A DNA stretch of 64,000 nt from Bacteroidales bacterium (GTDB lineage: Bacteria > Bacteroidota > Bacteroidia > Bacteroidales > UBA932): positions 62,001-126,000 of the forward strand of contig JAJFVD010000012.1 of the NCBI GenBank assembly GCA_021371955.1, in the 5' to 3' direction. Both the position numbers and the translations under genes were made by a program. The stretch's first letter is position 1. Each line of letters opens with the position of its first letter. The notes beneath the pieces are model-generated. The model was not told the origin of the DNA and ran no database searches. It saw only the letters and a program-made list of their open reading frames with translations. Positions 44,720-52,970 of the stretch are shown piece after piece.

Positions 44720-46747
44720 TTACAGAATTTTTGTAGCCTCAAACTTAGCAATCCCGTCATTAAGAAATTTCAGAAATTCTTCCTTTGAGCATTCACCAAC
44801 AGGTTTAACCAGCACATTTTCATTCTGGTCCACAAGTACATAGTATGGCTGTGATGCAACACCAAAGCGGCTAAGCTGGTAGTCTCTCAGCTTCCTTCCA
44901 AGAGTGTTTTTTACCTTTCCGTCCAGTTTTGAAGTAACCTGTTCTGCAACAGGAAGTTCTGTTCTGTCATCAACATAGAGTGAAGCAAGTACAACTTTGT
45001 TTTTCAAGACATCGAGAACCTTAGGGTCGCTCCATACGGTTGCTTCCATTAGTTTGCATGCACTGCATGTAACTGCTTTGAAGGATAGCAGAACCGGTTT
45101 GTTGAGTTGTTTGGAAACTTCAATGGCCTGTTCAATTTCATAATAACTTGTCAGTCCATAAGGTGCTTTGTGCTGTGGGTTGGCATATTTAACCGGTACT
45201 GTTCCCTGTGTAGAATCCTGTGTTGTGGCAAATGCAGACTGAGAACTTTGAGAGCCGATTGTAAATGTGCTTTCGTCTGCAGGAGGAATAAGCCCCGAAA
45301 GAGAGGCGAGTGGCGCACCAAACATTCCCGGAAGCAGATATACTGCAAAGGAGAATGAGGCAATGGCCAGAACAAGCCTTCCCGTTCCTACATAAGGAGT
45401 GTCGGAATCGTGCGATGTTTTAAATTTGCCAAGCAGATAAACGCCAAGCATAATAGCAAGAACTATCCATACTGAGATGAAAAGGGACCGGGTAATGATT
45501 CCCAATCCAAAATAGGCATCTACAGATGCGAGGTATTTAAAACTGAATCCAAGCAGGATGAAAGCAAAAACAACTTTTACCACATTAAGCCATCCGCCGG
45601 ATTTTGGCATCTTCTTCATTAAAGACGGGAAGAAGGAGAAGATTACAAAAGGAAGAGAGAATGCAAGTCCGAAGAAAAACATTCCAAGTATTGGTTTTAA
45701 TGCAAGTCCTCCGGTAACGGCTGCGGCAAGAATTGAGCCGACAAATGGGCCTGTACATGAGAAAGAGACGATAACCATTGCAAAAGCAACAAAGAAGGCA
45801 GCAATGAGCCCTCCTTTATCGGCACGGGCATCTGCTTTGTTTGCAAGCCCCGATGGAAGAGTAATTTCAAATGCACCAAAGAATGAAATAGCGAAAACAA
45901 TAAATAAAATGGCAAACAACAGGTTTGGAATCCAGTGTGTACCCAGTGTATCTGTGGCATCTGTACTCTGAAAAAGAGCAACAATAACACCAATGAGGGT
46001 ATAAATAAGAGTAACCGAAAGTCCGAAAATGAGTCCCTTTGCAATCCCGTCTTTCTTTGAACCGGAACCGCTAATAAAAAAGCTTACGGTCATTGGTATC
46101 ATTGGAAATACGCAAGGGGTAAAAACTCCGCCAAGCCCTGCAGCAAAAGCGATTAGGAGAAAAATAAGCAAACCCTGGCTGTTGTCTGTGGCTGCAGGAA
46201 TCTCTGCCGAAGGGACAGTGGTTTCGCCCGCAACCTGGGCCGAAAGAGAATTTGTTGCCAGAGAATCAGATACTGTGGCAGTTGAAGCAGCAACGACTGT
46301 TCCTGCTGGAACATTAAATGCGACATCAACTTCGTCCATCAAACACTCTCCGCCGTTGCAGGTCTGGAATGTGAGAAGGCCCTCTACTTTGAGGGGATCT
46401 TTAGTTATTCTGCGAATTGTCTGTACAAAAGAGGCCTTTTTTTCAAAGACACTCACTTCCAGACCAAAGGATTCGTCCATTTTTGCTTTGGGCTTTCCAA
46501 GGTCTCGCAGTTTGCCAACAGGTTCAAACCCTTTTATGTTTTTTAATTCAAAAGTTGTTGGCAGCGGACCGTTTTTAATGAGCCGGGTATTGTACATATA
46601 CCAGTTGGCTGCAACATCTGCTTTGAAAATAAGATCAATTGTTCCGTCCCCGTTGTCTTTTTGTTCATACTGCCATGTTGCAGTGGGCTGGGCATTGAGA
46701 GCAGAAAGGGAGAAGATAGCAAGTAGTGTAATTAGTAATTTGCGCAT
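44720..46747 (-). CDS. dsbD: Thiol:disulfide interchange protein DsbD
   Basis: DsbD carries reducing power from cytoplasmic thioredoxin across the inner membrane to periplasmic partners. The protein has 675 residues from ATG 46747; the TTG three codons upstream is unlikely. It has a signal peptide, an N-terminal domain with TCNGGECLMDEVD, a CcdA-like membrane domain (about residues 195-470) with GGVFTPCVFPMIPMTVSFF and SCTGPFVGS, and a C-terminal thioredoxin-like domain with CSAC. The CVFP/SCTG cysteines are the expected membrane pair. It is divergent from glyS. Confidence 0.93.
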   Translation of the reverse strand: MRKLLITLLAIFSLSALNAQPTATWQYEQKDNGDGTIDLIFKADVAANWYMYNTRLIKNGPLPTTFELKNIKGFEPVGKLRDLGKPKAKMDESFGLEVSVFEKKASFVQTIRRITKDPLKVEGLLTFQTCNGGECLMDEVDVAFNVPAGTVVAASTATVSDSLATNSLSAQVAGETTVPSAEIPAATDNSQGLLIFLLIAFAAGLGGVFTPCVFPMIPMTVSFFISGSGSKKDGIAKGLIFGLSVTLIYTLIGVIVALFQSTDATDTLGTHWIPNLLFAILFIVFAISFFGAFEITLPSGLANKADARADKGGLIAAFFVAFAMVIVSFSCTGPFVGSILAAAVTGGLALKPILGMFFFGLAFSLPFVIFSFFPSLMKKMPKSGGWLNVVKVVFAFILLGFSFKYLASVDAYFGLGIITRSLFISVWIVLAIMLGVYLLGKFKTSHDSDTPYVGTGRLVLAIASFSFAVYLLPGMFGAPLASLSGLIPPADESTFTIGSQSSQSAFATTQDSTQGTVPVKYANPQHKAPYGLTSYYEIEQAIEVSKQLNKPVLLSFKAVTCSACKLMEATVWSDPKVLDVLKNKVVLASLYVDDRTELPVAEQVTSKLDGKVKNTLGRKLRDYQLSRFGVASQPYYVLVDQNENVLVKPVGECSKEEFLKFLNDGIAKFEATKIL

Positions 46748-46837
46748 TGTTACCAATTTTTGTTAATTTTATAAACGGCAAATGTATTAAAATTATCTAA
46801 AAAAGCAGTATTTTCGCAGCCTGTAAAAGCAACCAAT

Positions 46838-48376
46838 ATGACACAAGAAGAATTATTTAAAAACCTTATAGCCCATGCAAAAGAGTACGGGTTCATCTTT
46901 CAGTCGAGCGAAATTTATGACGGCCTTAGTGCTGTATACGATTATGGCCAGTTTGGGTCGGAGATGAAAAACAACATTAAGCGCTTTTGGTGGGACGCAA
47001 TGGTGAGGCTTAATGAAAATATTGTAGGGATTGACTCGGCAATTTTCATGCATCCTAAAATATGGGAGGCATCCGGTCACGTGGGCGCTTTTAATGACCC
47101 GCTCATAGACAATAAAGATTCAAAAAAGAGATATCGTGCCGACGTTCTTTTGGAAGACCATATCGCTAAAATTGAGGATAAGATTGAGAAAGAAGTCGAA
47201 AAAGGGAAAAAGCGGTTTGGCGATTCTTTTGACGAAACTCAGTTTCGTGCAACTAATCCCAATGTGTTAAGAAACAGGGAAAAAGCAGATGAAGTATCTG
47301 CAAAAATGAACGAATATCTCCGGGATAATAACCTTGAAGCATTAAAGCAACTAATTGTGGACTGCGAGATTGTATGCCCAATTTCTGGTACTCGCAACTG
47401 GACAGATGTTCGTCAGTTTAACCTCATGTTCTCTACTCAGATGGGCAGTGTGAGCGAAGATACAAACATCATTTACCTGCGCCCGGAAACTGCACAGGGT
47501 ATTTTTGTGAATTTCCTTAATGTTCAGAAGACCGGCCGTATGAAGGTTCCCTTTGGAATTGCTCAGATAGGCAAGGCTTTCAGAAACGAAATAGTTGCCC
47601 GTCAGTTTATTTTCAGAATGAGAGAGTTTGAGCAGATGGAGATGCAGTATTTTGTTCGTCCCGGCGAAGAGATGAAATGGTATGAGCACTGGAAGGAAAA
47701 AAGATTGTCATGGCACAGGGCACTTGGCCTTGGTGATGAAAAGTATCGTTTCCATAATCACGAAAAGCTTGCACACTATGCAAATGCGGCAGCGGATATA
47801 GAGTTTAACTTCCCGTTTGGCTTTAAAGAGCTTGAGGGAATTCATTCAAGAACAGATTTCGATCTTAGTCAGCATCAGAAATTCTCGGGGAAAAAACTTC
47901 AGTATTTCGATCCGGAAACGAACGAAAGCTATGTTCCATACGTTATTGAGACATCGGTTGGTCTGGACCGTACATTCCTTGCCATATACTCAACAGCCTA
48001 TTGCGAGGAAAAACTGGAAAACGGGGAAGAGAGGGTAGTGTTAAGACTCCCGGCAATTATTGCACCAGTTAAGGTTGCAGTACTTCCGCTGGTTAAAAAA
48101 GACGGCTTACCTGAAAAGGCCCGCGAAATAATGAGCGACCTGAAATTCGATTTCAATTGCCAGTACGACGAGAAAGACAGCATAGGAAAGAGATACCGCA
48201 GGCAGGATGCAATCGGAACGCCTTTGTGTATTACGATAGACCATCAGACGCTCGAAGACAATTGCGTTACTCTGCGTGACCGTGATACAATGGTTCAGGA
48301 GAGGATTCCGGTAGAGAAGGTGAGAGGCATTGTGGAAGAGAGAGTAAGCTTTAGAAAGGTTCTTGAAAAAATTTAA
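46838..48376 (+). CDS. glyS: Glycyl-tRNA synthetase, homodimeric class II type
   Basis: The enzyme charges tRNA-Gly. The 512-residue protein has the archaeal/eukaryal-like single-chain organisation: SSEIYDGLSAVYDYGQFG near the start, class II motif 2 in FRNEIVARQFIFRMREFEQ, motif 3 near SVGLDRTFLA, and a C-terminal anticodon-binding domain with KRYRRQDAIGTP. It is not the alpha2-beta2 GlyQS type. The next gene starts 11 bases downstream. Confidence 0.96.
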   Translation: MTQEELFKNLIAHAKEYGFIFQSSEIYDGLSAVYDYGQFGSEMKNNIKRFWWDAMVRLNENIVGIDSAIFMHPKIWEASGHVGAFNDPLIDNKDSKKRYRADVLLEDHIAKIEDKIEKEVEKGKKRFGDSFDETQFRATNPNVLRNREKADEVSAKMNEYLRDNNLEALKQLIVDCEIVCPISGTRNWTDVRQFNLMFSTQMGSVSEDTNIIYLRPETAQGIFVNFLNVQKTGRMKVPFGIAQIGKAFRNEIVARQFIFRMREFEQMEMQYFVRPGEEMKWYEHWKEKRLSWHRALGLGDEKYRFHNHEKLAHYANAAADIEFNFPFGFKELEGIHSRTDFDLSQHQKFSGKKLQYFDPETNESYVPYVIETSVGLDRTFLAIYSTAYCEEKLENGEERVVLRLPAIIAPVKVAVLPLVKKDGLPEKAREIMSDLKFDFNCQYDEKDSIGKRYRRQDAIGTPLCITIDHQTLEDNCVTLRDRDTMVQERIPVEKVRGIVEERVSFRKVLEKI

Positions 48377-48387
48377 AACCCATTAAT

Positions 48388-49365
48388 ATGTCAAACTTAT
48401 CTGTAAATTACATGGGCCTTACGCTTAAAAGCCCAATTATTGCTGCAAGTTCGGGTCTGACATCACAGTTGGATAAAGTGGCTGCTTTTGAGAAGGCAGG
48501 AGTGGGAGCGATAGTGGTAAAATCGCTGTTTGAAGAGCAAATCGTGAGCGAAGCTGAGTTTCTAAACAGCCAGTCTCAGGCATACCCGGAGTCGGCAGAT
48601 TATCTGCACCATTATCTTCGTGATAATTCTCTTGAAAAATACCTTCAGCTTATCAGGGATATCAAGGGAACGGTTTCTGTACCAGTTATTGCCAGTATCA
48701 ACTGCTACTCGATGGGGGAATGGGTAAGTTTTGCAAAAAAAATTCAGGAAGCCGGAGCAGACGGACTAGAACTAAATATATTTTCCCTGCCGCTTTATGT
48801 TTTCAAGAAGTCGGACGATATCGAAAAGGAATATCTGGGAGTTGTTGAAAATGTTGTCAAGTCTTTGAGAATTCCCGTTGCGGTAAAAATTGCCAACAAC
48901 TATACAAATCTCCCTGGTTTTGTAGAAGGTTTGAAATCGAGAGGAGCAAAGGCCGTTGTGATGTTCAACAGGTTCTTTATGCCCGACATCGATATAAAGA
49001 AGTTAAGAATTATTGCAGCAGATGCATTTTCTTCCGAAGCGGAGTCTTTGAAAGAACTTCGCTGGATGGGAATAGTATCGGCGCTGGTTAAGGGAATAGA
49101 CCTTTCGGCCAGTACCGGAAATCATAATGGGACAGCAGTAATCAAACAAATACTGGCAGGAGCGACTACTGTGCAAATGTGTACAGCCCTTTACAAAAAA
49201 GGACCCGATGCTATAAGTAACGCAATAGAAGATTTGCATCTGTTTATGGATACTCAGGGATTTAATTCAGTTGCAGATTTCTGCGGTAAACTTAACTATG
49301 ACAACATCGACCACCCCGATAAATTCGAAAGAGTTCAGTTTATGAAAACTTTCGGAGGAAAGTAA
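48388..49365 (+). CDS. Dihydroorotate dehydrogenase-like FMN protein
   Basis: The 325-residue TIM-barrel protein resembles dihydroorotate dehydrogenases: GLTLKSPIIAASSGLT, KAGVGAIVVKSLFEEQI, PVIASINCYSMGEW and PVAVKIANNYTN. It lacks the clear catalytic Ser/Cys loop of PyrD, so the usual annotation of "dihydroorotate dehydrogenase-like" is kept. It is likely co-transcribed with glyS. Its reaction is unknown. Confidence 0.85.
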   Translation: MSNLSVNYMGLTLKSPIIAASSGLTSQLDKVAAFEKAGVGAIVVKSLFEEQIVSEAEFLNSQSQAYPESADYLHHYLRDNSLEKYLQLIRDIKGTVSVPVIASINCYSMGEWVSFAKKIQEAGADGLELNIFSLPLYVFKKSDDIEKEYLGVVENVVKSLRIPVAVKIANNYTNLPGFVEGLKSRGAKAVVMFNRFFMPDIDIKKLRIIAADAFSSEAESLKELRWMGIVSALVKGIDLSASTGNHNGTAVIKQILAGATTVQMCTALYKKGPDAISNAIEDLHLFMDTQGFNSVADFCGKLNYDNIDHPDKFERVQFMKTFGGK

Positions 49366-49413
49366 AGGCTTTTGTCTTTATAGAGAAGAGATTTAGATAT
49401 TGTTGAAAATAAA

Positions 49414-49443
49414 AAAAGGGTCTGCAAAACTGCAGACCCTTTT
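49414..49443. terminator. Terminator between DHOD-like gene and tRNA-Pro
   Basis: Stem AAAAGGGTCTGCA (49414-49426) pairs with TGCAGACCCTTTT (49431-49443) around AAAC. It has an A/T-run on both sides and serves the DHOD-like gene (+) and the convergent tRNA (-). Confidence 0.9.
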
Positions 49444-49447
49444 GATG

Positions 49448-49521
49448 TCGGGGTACTCCGACTCGAACGGAGGACCCTCTGCTCCCAAAGCAGATGCGCT
49501 AGCCAACTGCGCCACACCCCG
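49448..49521 (-). tRNA. tRNA-Pro (TGG anticodon)
   Basis: On the minus strand the 74 bases fold as tRNA: acceptor CGGGGTG with TACCCCG, D-arm GGCGCAGTTGGCTAGCGC, anticodon loop TTTGGGA (TGG), T-arm GTTCGAGTC, discriminator A. CCA is not encoded. Confidence 0.95.
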
Positions 49522-49630
49522 ATTGTTTTTAAGAACTACCCCTGAAAAAGGGACTGCAAAGTTAAATAGTAAAAATCAATTTGCAAATTTTTTTAATAAA
49601 TGTGAAGGAAAGAGGCAAAGAAGCACCCCT

Positions 49631-49742
49631 TTTTCCCCAGGGGAAATTTGTTAATTTGCAGTAAATGTGAATATTACACAAATGGCGTAATTTAATTAAC
49701 TCTCAGAATATCAGGATTTAAACAAATTTCCCCTGGGGAAAA
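49631..49742. repeat. Exact 22-bp inverted repeat pair
   Basis: TTTTCCCCAGGGGAAATTTGTT (split as TTTTCCCCAGGGG and AAATTTGTT) at 49631-49652 is repeated inverted at 49721-49742, with imperfect extension to about 30 bases outward. Each arm is itself a near palindrome (TTTCCCCAGGGGAAA). Confidence 0.85.
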
Positions 49743-49925
49743 TGGGGCACCTCCGGTGCCGGTTTACGCCTGAGGCGGATTAGTGTCAACCTTTTTAGGG
49801 GAGGAAATATCCAGATAAATTTGTGGGGTTGGTATAATTGTCTAACTTTAAGCACAGAAGCAAGTTGGTGATAATTACTAAGCCTAACCGATTTTATAAT
49901 TATTTACAATTAATCTTTATTTGTC
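49653..49925. other. Non-coding stretch upstream of barrel gene with small hairpins
   Basis: Apart from the right arm of the inverted repeat, it holds two further hairpins: GGCACC-TCC-GGTGCC (49746-49760) and CGCC-TGA-GGCG (49767-49777). No open reading frame or convincing promoter was found. Confidence 0.55.
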
Positions 49926-50438
49926 ATGAAAAAGATTTTCTTATTAATCTTAGTGCTTTTTTCCGGTGCGATTAGTGCACAAACTTTCAAATTCGGCCCT
50001 AAAGTCGGTGGGGTTATTTCAGATTTTGCGATTCATAACGGTGGAGCATTCAATCCCGGGTTTAAGGCCGGTCTCTTTTTTGAGTATGGAAAAGGAAAGT
50101 GGGCCGGAGAAACCGGGATTACAATGATGTTTTCAAATAGTGTTTTCGATAACTTGGTTACCATTCCTTTGGATATAAAATATTATTTGTATCGCGGATT
50201 GTTTGTTAAGGCTGGCGGCTCTTATGGGATAAGTGCTGCTGTTGAGATAATGGATGACGTTATAGTATCACCTTCAAAGCTTCAGGTTTTTAATTTGGGT
50301 GCTGGAGTAGGGTATAAATTGTCTGAAAGGATTTCTTTGGACTTGTTTTATGAGAGGAGTGTCTGGTGCAATTTCTTTTCAACTGATAATTCTGTACTTG
50401 GGATTTCGTTGAGCTGGAATATTTTGAAGGTAAAATAG
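49926..50438 (+). CDS. Small outer-membrane beta-barrel protein
   Basis: The 170-residue protein has a signal peptide (cleavage after AISAQ) and a regular beta-strand pattern (FGPKVGGVISDFAI, GFKAGLFFEYG, GVGYKLSERISLDLFYERS) of the 8-stranded PorT/OmpX-like kind. It ends in LSWNILKVK. Function unknown. It stands in the repeat-rich region between two tRNAs. Confidence 0.72.
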   Translation: MKKIFLLILVLFSGAISAQTFKFGPKVGGVISDFAIHNGGAFNPGFKAGLFFEYGKGKWAGETGITMMFSNSVFDNLVTIPLDIKYYLYRGLFVKAGGSYGISAAVEIMDDVIVSPSKLQVFNLGAGVGYKLSERISLDLFYERSVWCNFFSTDNSVLGISLSWNILKVK

Positions 50439-50453
50439 ATAAGTCGGAAATTC

Positions 50454-50484
50454 GGGGATTACTTCGCTGCGCTCAGTGATCCCC
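50454..50484. repeat. 31-bp hairpin repeat, copy 1
   Basis: GGGGATTAC...GTGATCCCC hairpin with identical sequence to copy 3. The following 100 bases (50485-50587) show no gene. Confidence 0.9.
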
Positions 50485-50587
50485 ATTTGGGGGCCGGAAA
50501 GCGAAAACCCCACTCTTGAACAAGCTCAAGTGGTCTTCATTGGTCTCTTGTTTTGAAATCTGGGAACAAGGCTGAATCAGTTCTTGT

Positions 50588-50767
50588 TTAACCTTTTTCA
50601 ATAATATAAATTAATATGCAAATCACTAATATGATGAGAAATAAAAATAAAATATCAGATTTTAGTTTACCTATATTTTTAATCTTAATATCATAAACTA
50701 TACGTTTTATCCGTTTGGTCAGCACTAGAATAGCAAGAGGTGCCAGCAAAATGTAAATAGCAGACAT
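50588..50767 (-). CDS. Small membrane protein, 59 residues
   Basis: Reading the minus strand from ATG 50767 to TAA 50588 gives MSAIYILLAPLAILVLTKRI and further on ILFLFLIILVICILIYII, near the C-terminus, then EKG. There are two hydrophobic helices separated by a basic stretch, as in a small inner-membrane protein. It lies 29 bases after the 72-residue gene on the same strand, so they may be co-transcribed. No family recognised. Low G+C compared with neighbouring core genes suggests acquired DNA. Confidence 0.55.
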   Translation of the reverse strand: MSAIYILLAPLAILVLTKRIKRIVYDIKIKNIGKLKSDILFLFLIILVICILIYIIEKG

Positions 50768-50796
50768 AAATAAACTAGTTTAATATTTCATTTGTG

Positions 50797-51015
50797 TTAT
50801 TCACTCAATTTTGCTTTTAGTTCTTTGATAACAGCATCCTTATCTCTTGCTTCAATTTGATAATATTTCAGACTGGTGAAGAGGTAAATCAGGACAAGAA
50901 TATTCCTAATTTCTATTGTATTAAATCCAGTCGAATCAATAAACTTGCTTAATATCCATAACATTCCAAACAAAATAATCGAAAAGATAGAAATGATTTT
51001 AAGTGATTTTTTCAT
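50797..51015 (-). CDS. Small membrane protein, 72 residues
   Basis: It begins MKKSLKIISIFSIILFGMLW, a likely membrane helix. A second hydrophobic stretch (IRNILVLIYLFTSLKYY) and a basic/acidic tail (KDAVIKELKAKLSE) follow. No family recognised. It is the upstream member of a two-gene minus-strand unit flanked by 31-bp hairpin repeats. Confidence 0.6.
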   Translation of the reverse strand: MKKSLKIISIFSIILFGMLWILSKFIDSTGFNTIEIRNILVLIYLFTSLKYYQIEARDKDAVIKELKAKLSE

Positions 51016-51096
51016 AATTCAATTTTTCATTAGTTCGAGAAAACGAATTTATTACTTAATCTCCATCATTCCAAATAATTGGATATACATGTTTAA

Positions 51097-51127
51097 GGGG
51101 ATTACCTCACTTCGTTCGGTGATCCCC
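51097..51127. repeat. 31-bp hairpin repeat, copy 2
   Basis: Same hairpin as copies 1 and 3 with five differences: two compensatory stem pairs and the central loop base. Confidence 0.9.
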
Positions 51128-51155
51128 AGGTTTTTGTTGATGCTTTGCATCACAA

Positions 51156-51186
51156 GGGGATTACTTCGCTGCGCTCAGTGATCCCC
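51156..51186. repeat. 31-bp hairpin repeat, copy 3
   Basis: Identical to copy 1. Between copies 2 and 3 lies another small hairpin, TGATGC-TTT-GCATCA. The IS element starts 13 bases downstream. Confidence 0.9.
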
Positions 51187-51198
51187 AGGTGGGGGGCT

Positions 51199-52490
51199 GA
51201 TAGTGTACAAAAAAGTGTGTAAACTCCAAAAGTCTTAGATTTGTAAACGGCAATTTAAAAATCAGAGAAAGAAATGGAATTTACACACGAACAAATGTCA
51301 GAAATTATTTCATCAATAACAAAAGGGAAGGAAGGTTTGCAAGGCCTGGTCAAAATGGGTATGGAGTCACTGATGAAATCAGAACGAGATATACATAATG
51401 AGCAGACGACCGATGTCAGTAACGGTTTTCGGGACAGACGAATCTGTCACAATGGAAAGATGTTTGAGATTAAGGTACCAAGGAGCAGGGAGAATAATTT
51501 TTATCCCATGCTTTTAGGAGTACTTAAAGATCAGGAGGCAGAAGTTAATCGGCTTGTATGCAGTCTTTATTCACAAGGGTTGACCACATCTCAGGTCGGA
51601 AAGATATCGGAGGAATTTTATGGCAAGCATTACAGCAAGAGTCAGGTAAGCCGTTTGCTGAACGGAGCAAGGGAAGATGTCGGTCTTTGGTTAAAGAGGA
51701 GTTTGGAATACAGGTATCCTATCATTTACATTGATGCGACCTATGTCTTGACAAGGCGGGATTCTGCGGTGTCAAACGAAGCCTATTACACAGTTCTTGG
51801 AGTAAAGGAAGACAGGACCAGGGATGTTCTGGATATTGTCAACTTCCCCACGGAAAGCTCAACAAGCTGGAAAGATGTGTTTGAGAACTTAAAGGAAAGA
51901 GGACTTTCCCTAGTCGATTTGGTTGTTTGTGACGGACTGAGTGGAATTGAAAACTCAATAACGGCTTGTTTCCCGAAGGCTGACATACAGCTATGCACCG
52001 TACATCTTAAAAGAAACATTGTAAACAAGGTCAAACCCAGAGATAAGCGGGAAGTATCCGATGACCTTAAGAAATTATTCAGCCCGGATCAGTTTGATAT
52101 AACCTGCGACCTGGCCCATGAAAAATTTATTACTTTTATAAACAAGTGGCAGGGTTCATATCCGGCACTCAAACGATATCAGCATGAAAGATATCGATTG
52201 TACTTCACATATTTTAAGTACGAGAGGGTCATCCGGGGAATGATATATACTACCAACTGGATTGAAAGACTGAATAAAGATTATAAGCGGGTACTGAATA
52301 TGAGAGGTGCAATGCCTAATCCGGAATCAGTGATACTACTGATGGGAAATGTATCTCAAAACAGGGATGTGCATAAATACCCTATTTACAACTTCTTGGA
52401 ATCAAAACTTTTTAATATTATTTAATAAACTAATTTTGCAGTGATTCTTAATCTAGGATTTAGGCTATACACACTTTTTTGTACACTATC
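51199..52490 (+). mobile_element. Complete IS256-family insertion sequence (1292 bp)
   Basis: Terminal inverted repeats of at least 23 bases match exactly: GATAGTGTACAAAAAAGTGT plus GTA at the left (51199-51221) and the inverted copy at the right (52468-52490). One transposase gene fills the interior. No 8-9 base target duplication is evident: GGGGGGCT on the left, CTTCAAAG on the right. Confidence 0.93.
51274..52425 (+). CDS. IS256/Mutator-type transposase
   Basis: The 383-residue intact transposase has a DDE catalytic set: Asp154 in YIDATY, Asp220 in CDGLSG and Glu331 in TTNWIERLNKDYK. CTVHLKRN, the C/H motif of Mutator-type transposases, lies between the second Asp and the Glu. An N-terminal DNA-binding region (about 45-130) precedes the core. 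Full length and intact motifs suggest the element may still be active. Confidence 0.95.
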   Translation: MEFTHEQMSEIISSITKGKEGLQGLVKMGMESLMKSERDIHNEQTTDVSNGFRDRRICHNGKMFEIKVPRSRENNFYPMLLGVLKDQEAEVNRLVCSLYSQGLTTSQVGKISEEFYGKHYSKSQVSRLLNGAREDVGLWLKRSLEYRYPIIYIDATYVLTRRDSAVSNEAYYTVLGVKEDRTRDVLDIVNFPTESSTSWKDVFENLKERGLSLVDLVVCDGLSGIENSITACFPKADIQLCTVHLKRNIVNKVKPRDKREVSDDLKKLFSPDQFDITCDLAHEKFITFINKWQGSYPALKRYQHERYRLYFTYFKYERVIRGMIYTTNWIERLNKDYKRVLNMRGAMPNPESVILLMGNVSQNRDVHKYPIYNFLESKLFNII

Positions 52491-52541
52491 CTTCAAAGTG
52501 GAAAAAGCCCATCTGCCTTGTGGCAGATAATGCAAAAAACA

Positions 52542-52574
52542 AAAACCGCCTTCAAGCAAGCTTGGGCGGTTTTC
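52542..52574. terminator. Terminator of tRNA-Ser
   Basis: Stem CCGCC-TT-CAAG / CTTG-GGCGG around a CAAG loop, with T-runs on both strands (GGTTTTTG on minus). It lies about 45 bases 3' of the tRNA. A second hairpin ATCTGCC-TTGT-GGCAGAT is at 52511-52528. Confidence 0.75.
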
Positions 52575-52617
52575 TCTTTTTTGCTTTGCCCTTGTGGGCT
52601 GGGCTTTTTTTCTTTGG

Positions 52618-52704
52618 CGGTGAGGGGGGGATTCGAACCCCCGGAACCCTTACGAGTTCGGCAGTTTAGCAAACTGCTGGTTTCAGCCACTCACCCACCT
52701 CACC
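52618..52704 (-). tRNA. tRNA-Ser (GCT anticodon)
   Basis: On the minus strand the acceptor GGTGAGG pairs with CCTCACC. The anticodon loop TTGCTAA (GCT) sits on the stem GCAGT/ACTGC. A long variable arm follows, typical of tRNA-Ser, then a T-arm GGTTCGAATCC and discriminator G. CCA at 52617-52615 follows and may be encoded. Confidence 0.94.
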
Positions 52705-52824
52705 AAAACCCTGCGGGGTTGGCCGCAGGGAGTGCAAAGATACTAATTCTTTTTTATGTGCAAAATTTTGTACAAAGCTTCTGGAAATTAGTGTTATTGT
52801 TGTTTCGTCTTCTTTGGGATGACC

Positions 52825-52953
52825 ATACTTTGACGCAGTTTGAGGTAACCATCTGGCTTTAAGTAGTTCCAAAAACTAATTTTTTAATAAATAGAAAATT
52901 CTATTTGCAAACAACTATCAATGTGGTACTTACCTCAAACTGCGTCAAAGTAT
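52825..52953. repeat. MITE-like unit with exact 24-bp inverted ends
   Basis: ATACTTTGACGCAGTTTGAG then GTAA (52825-52848) recurs inverted at 52930-52953. Interior 81 bases are AT-rich and non-coding. No target duplication clear. Confidence 0.8.
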
Positions 52954-52970
52954 CACTCGGTTCTCGCTCT

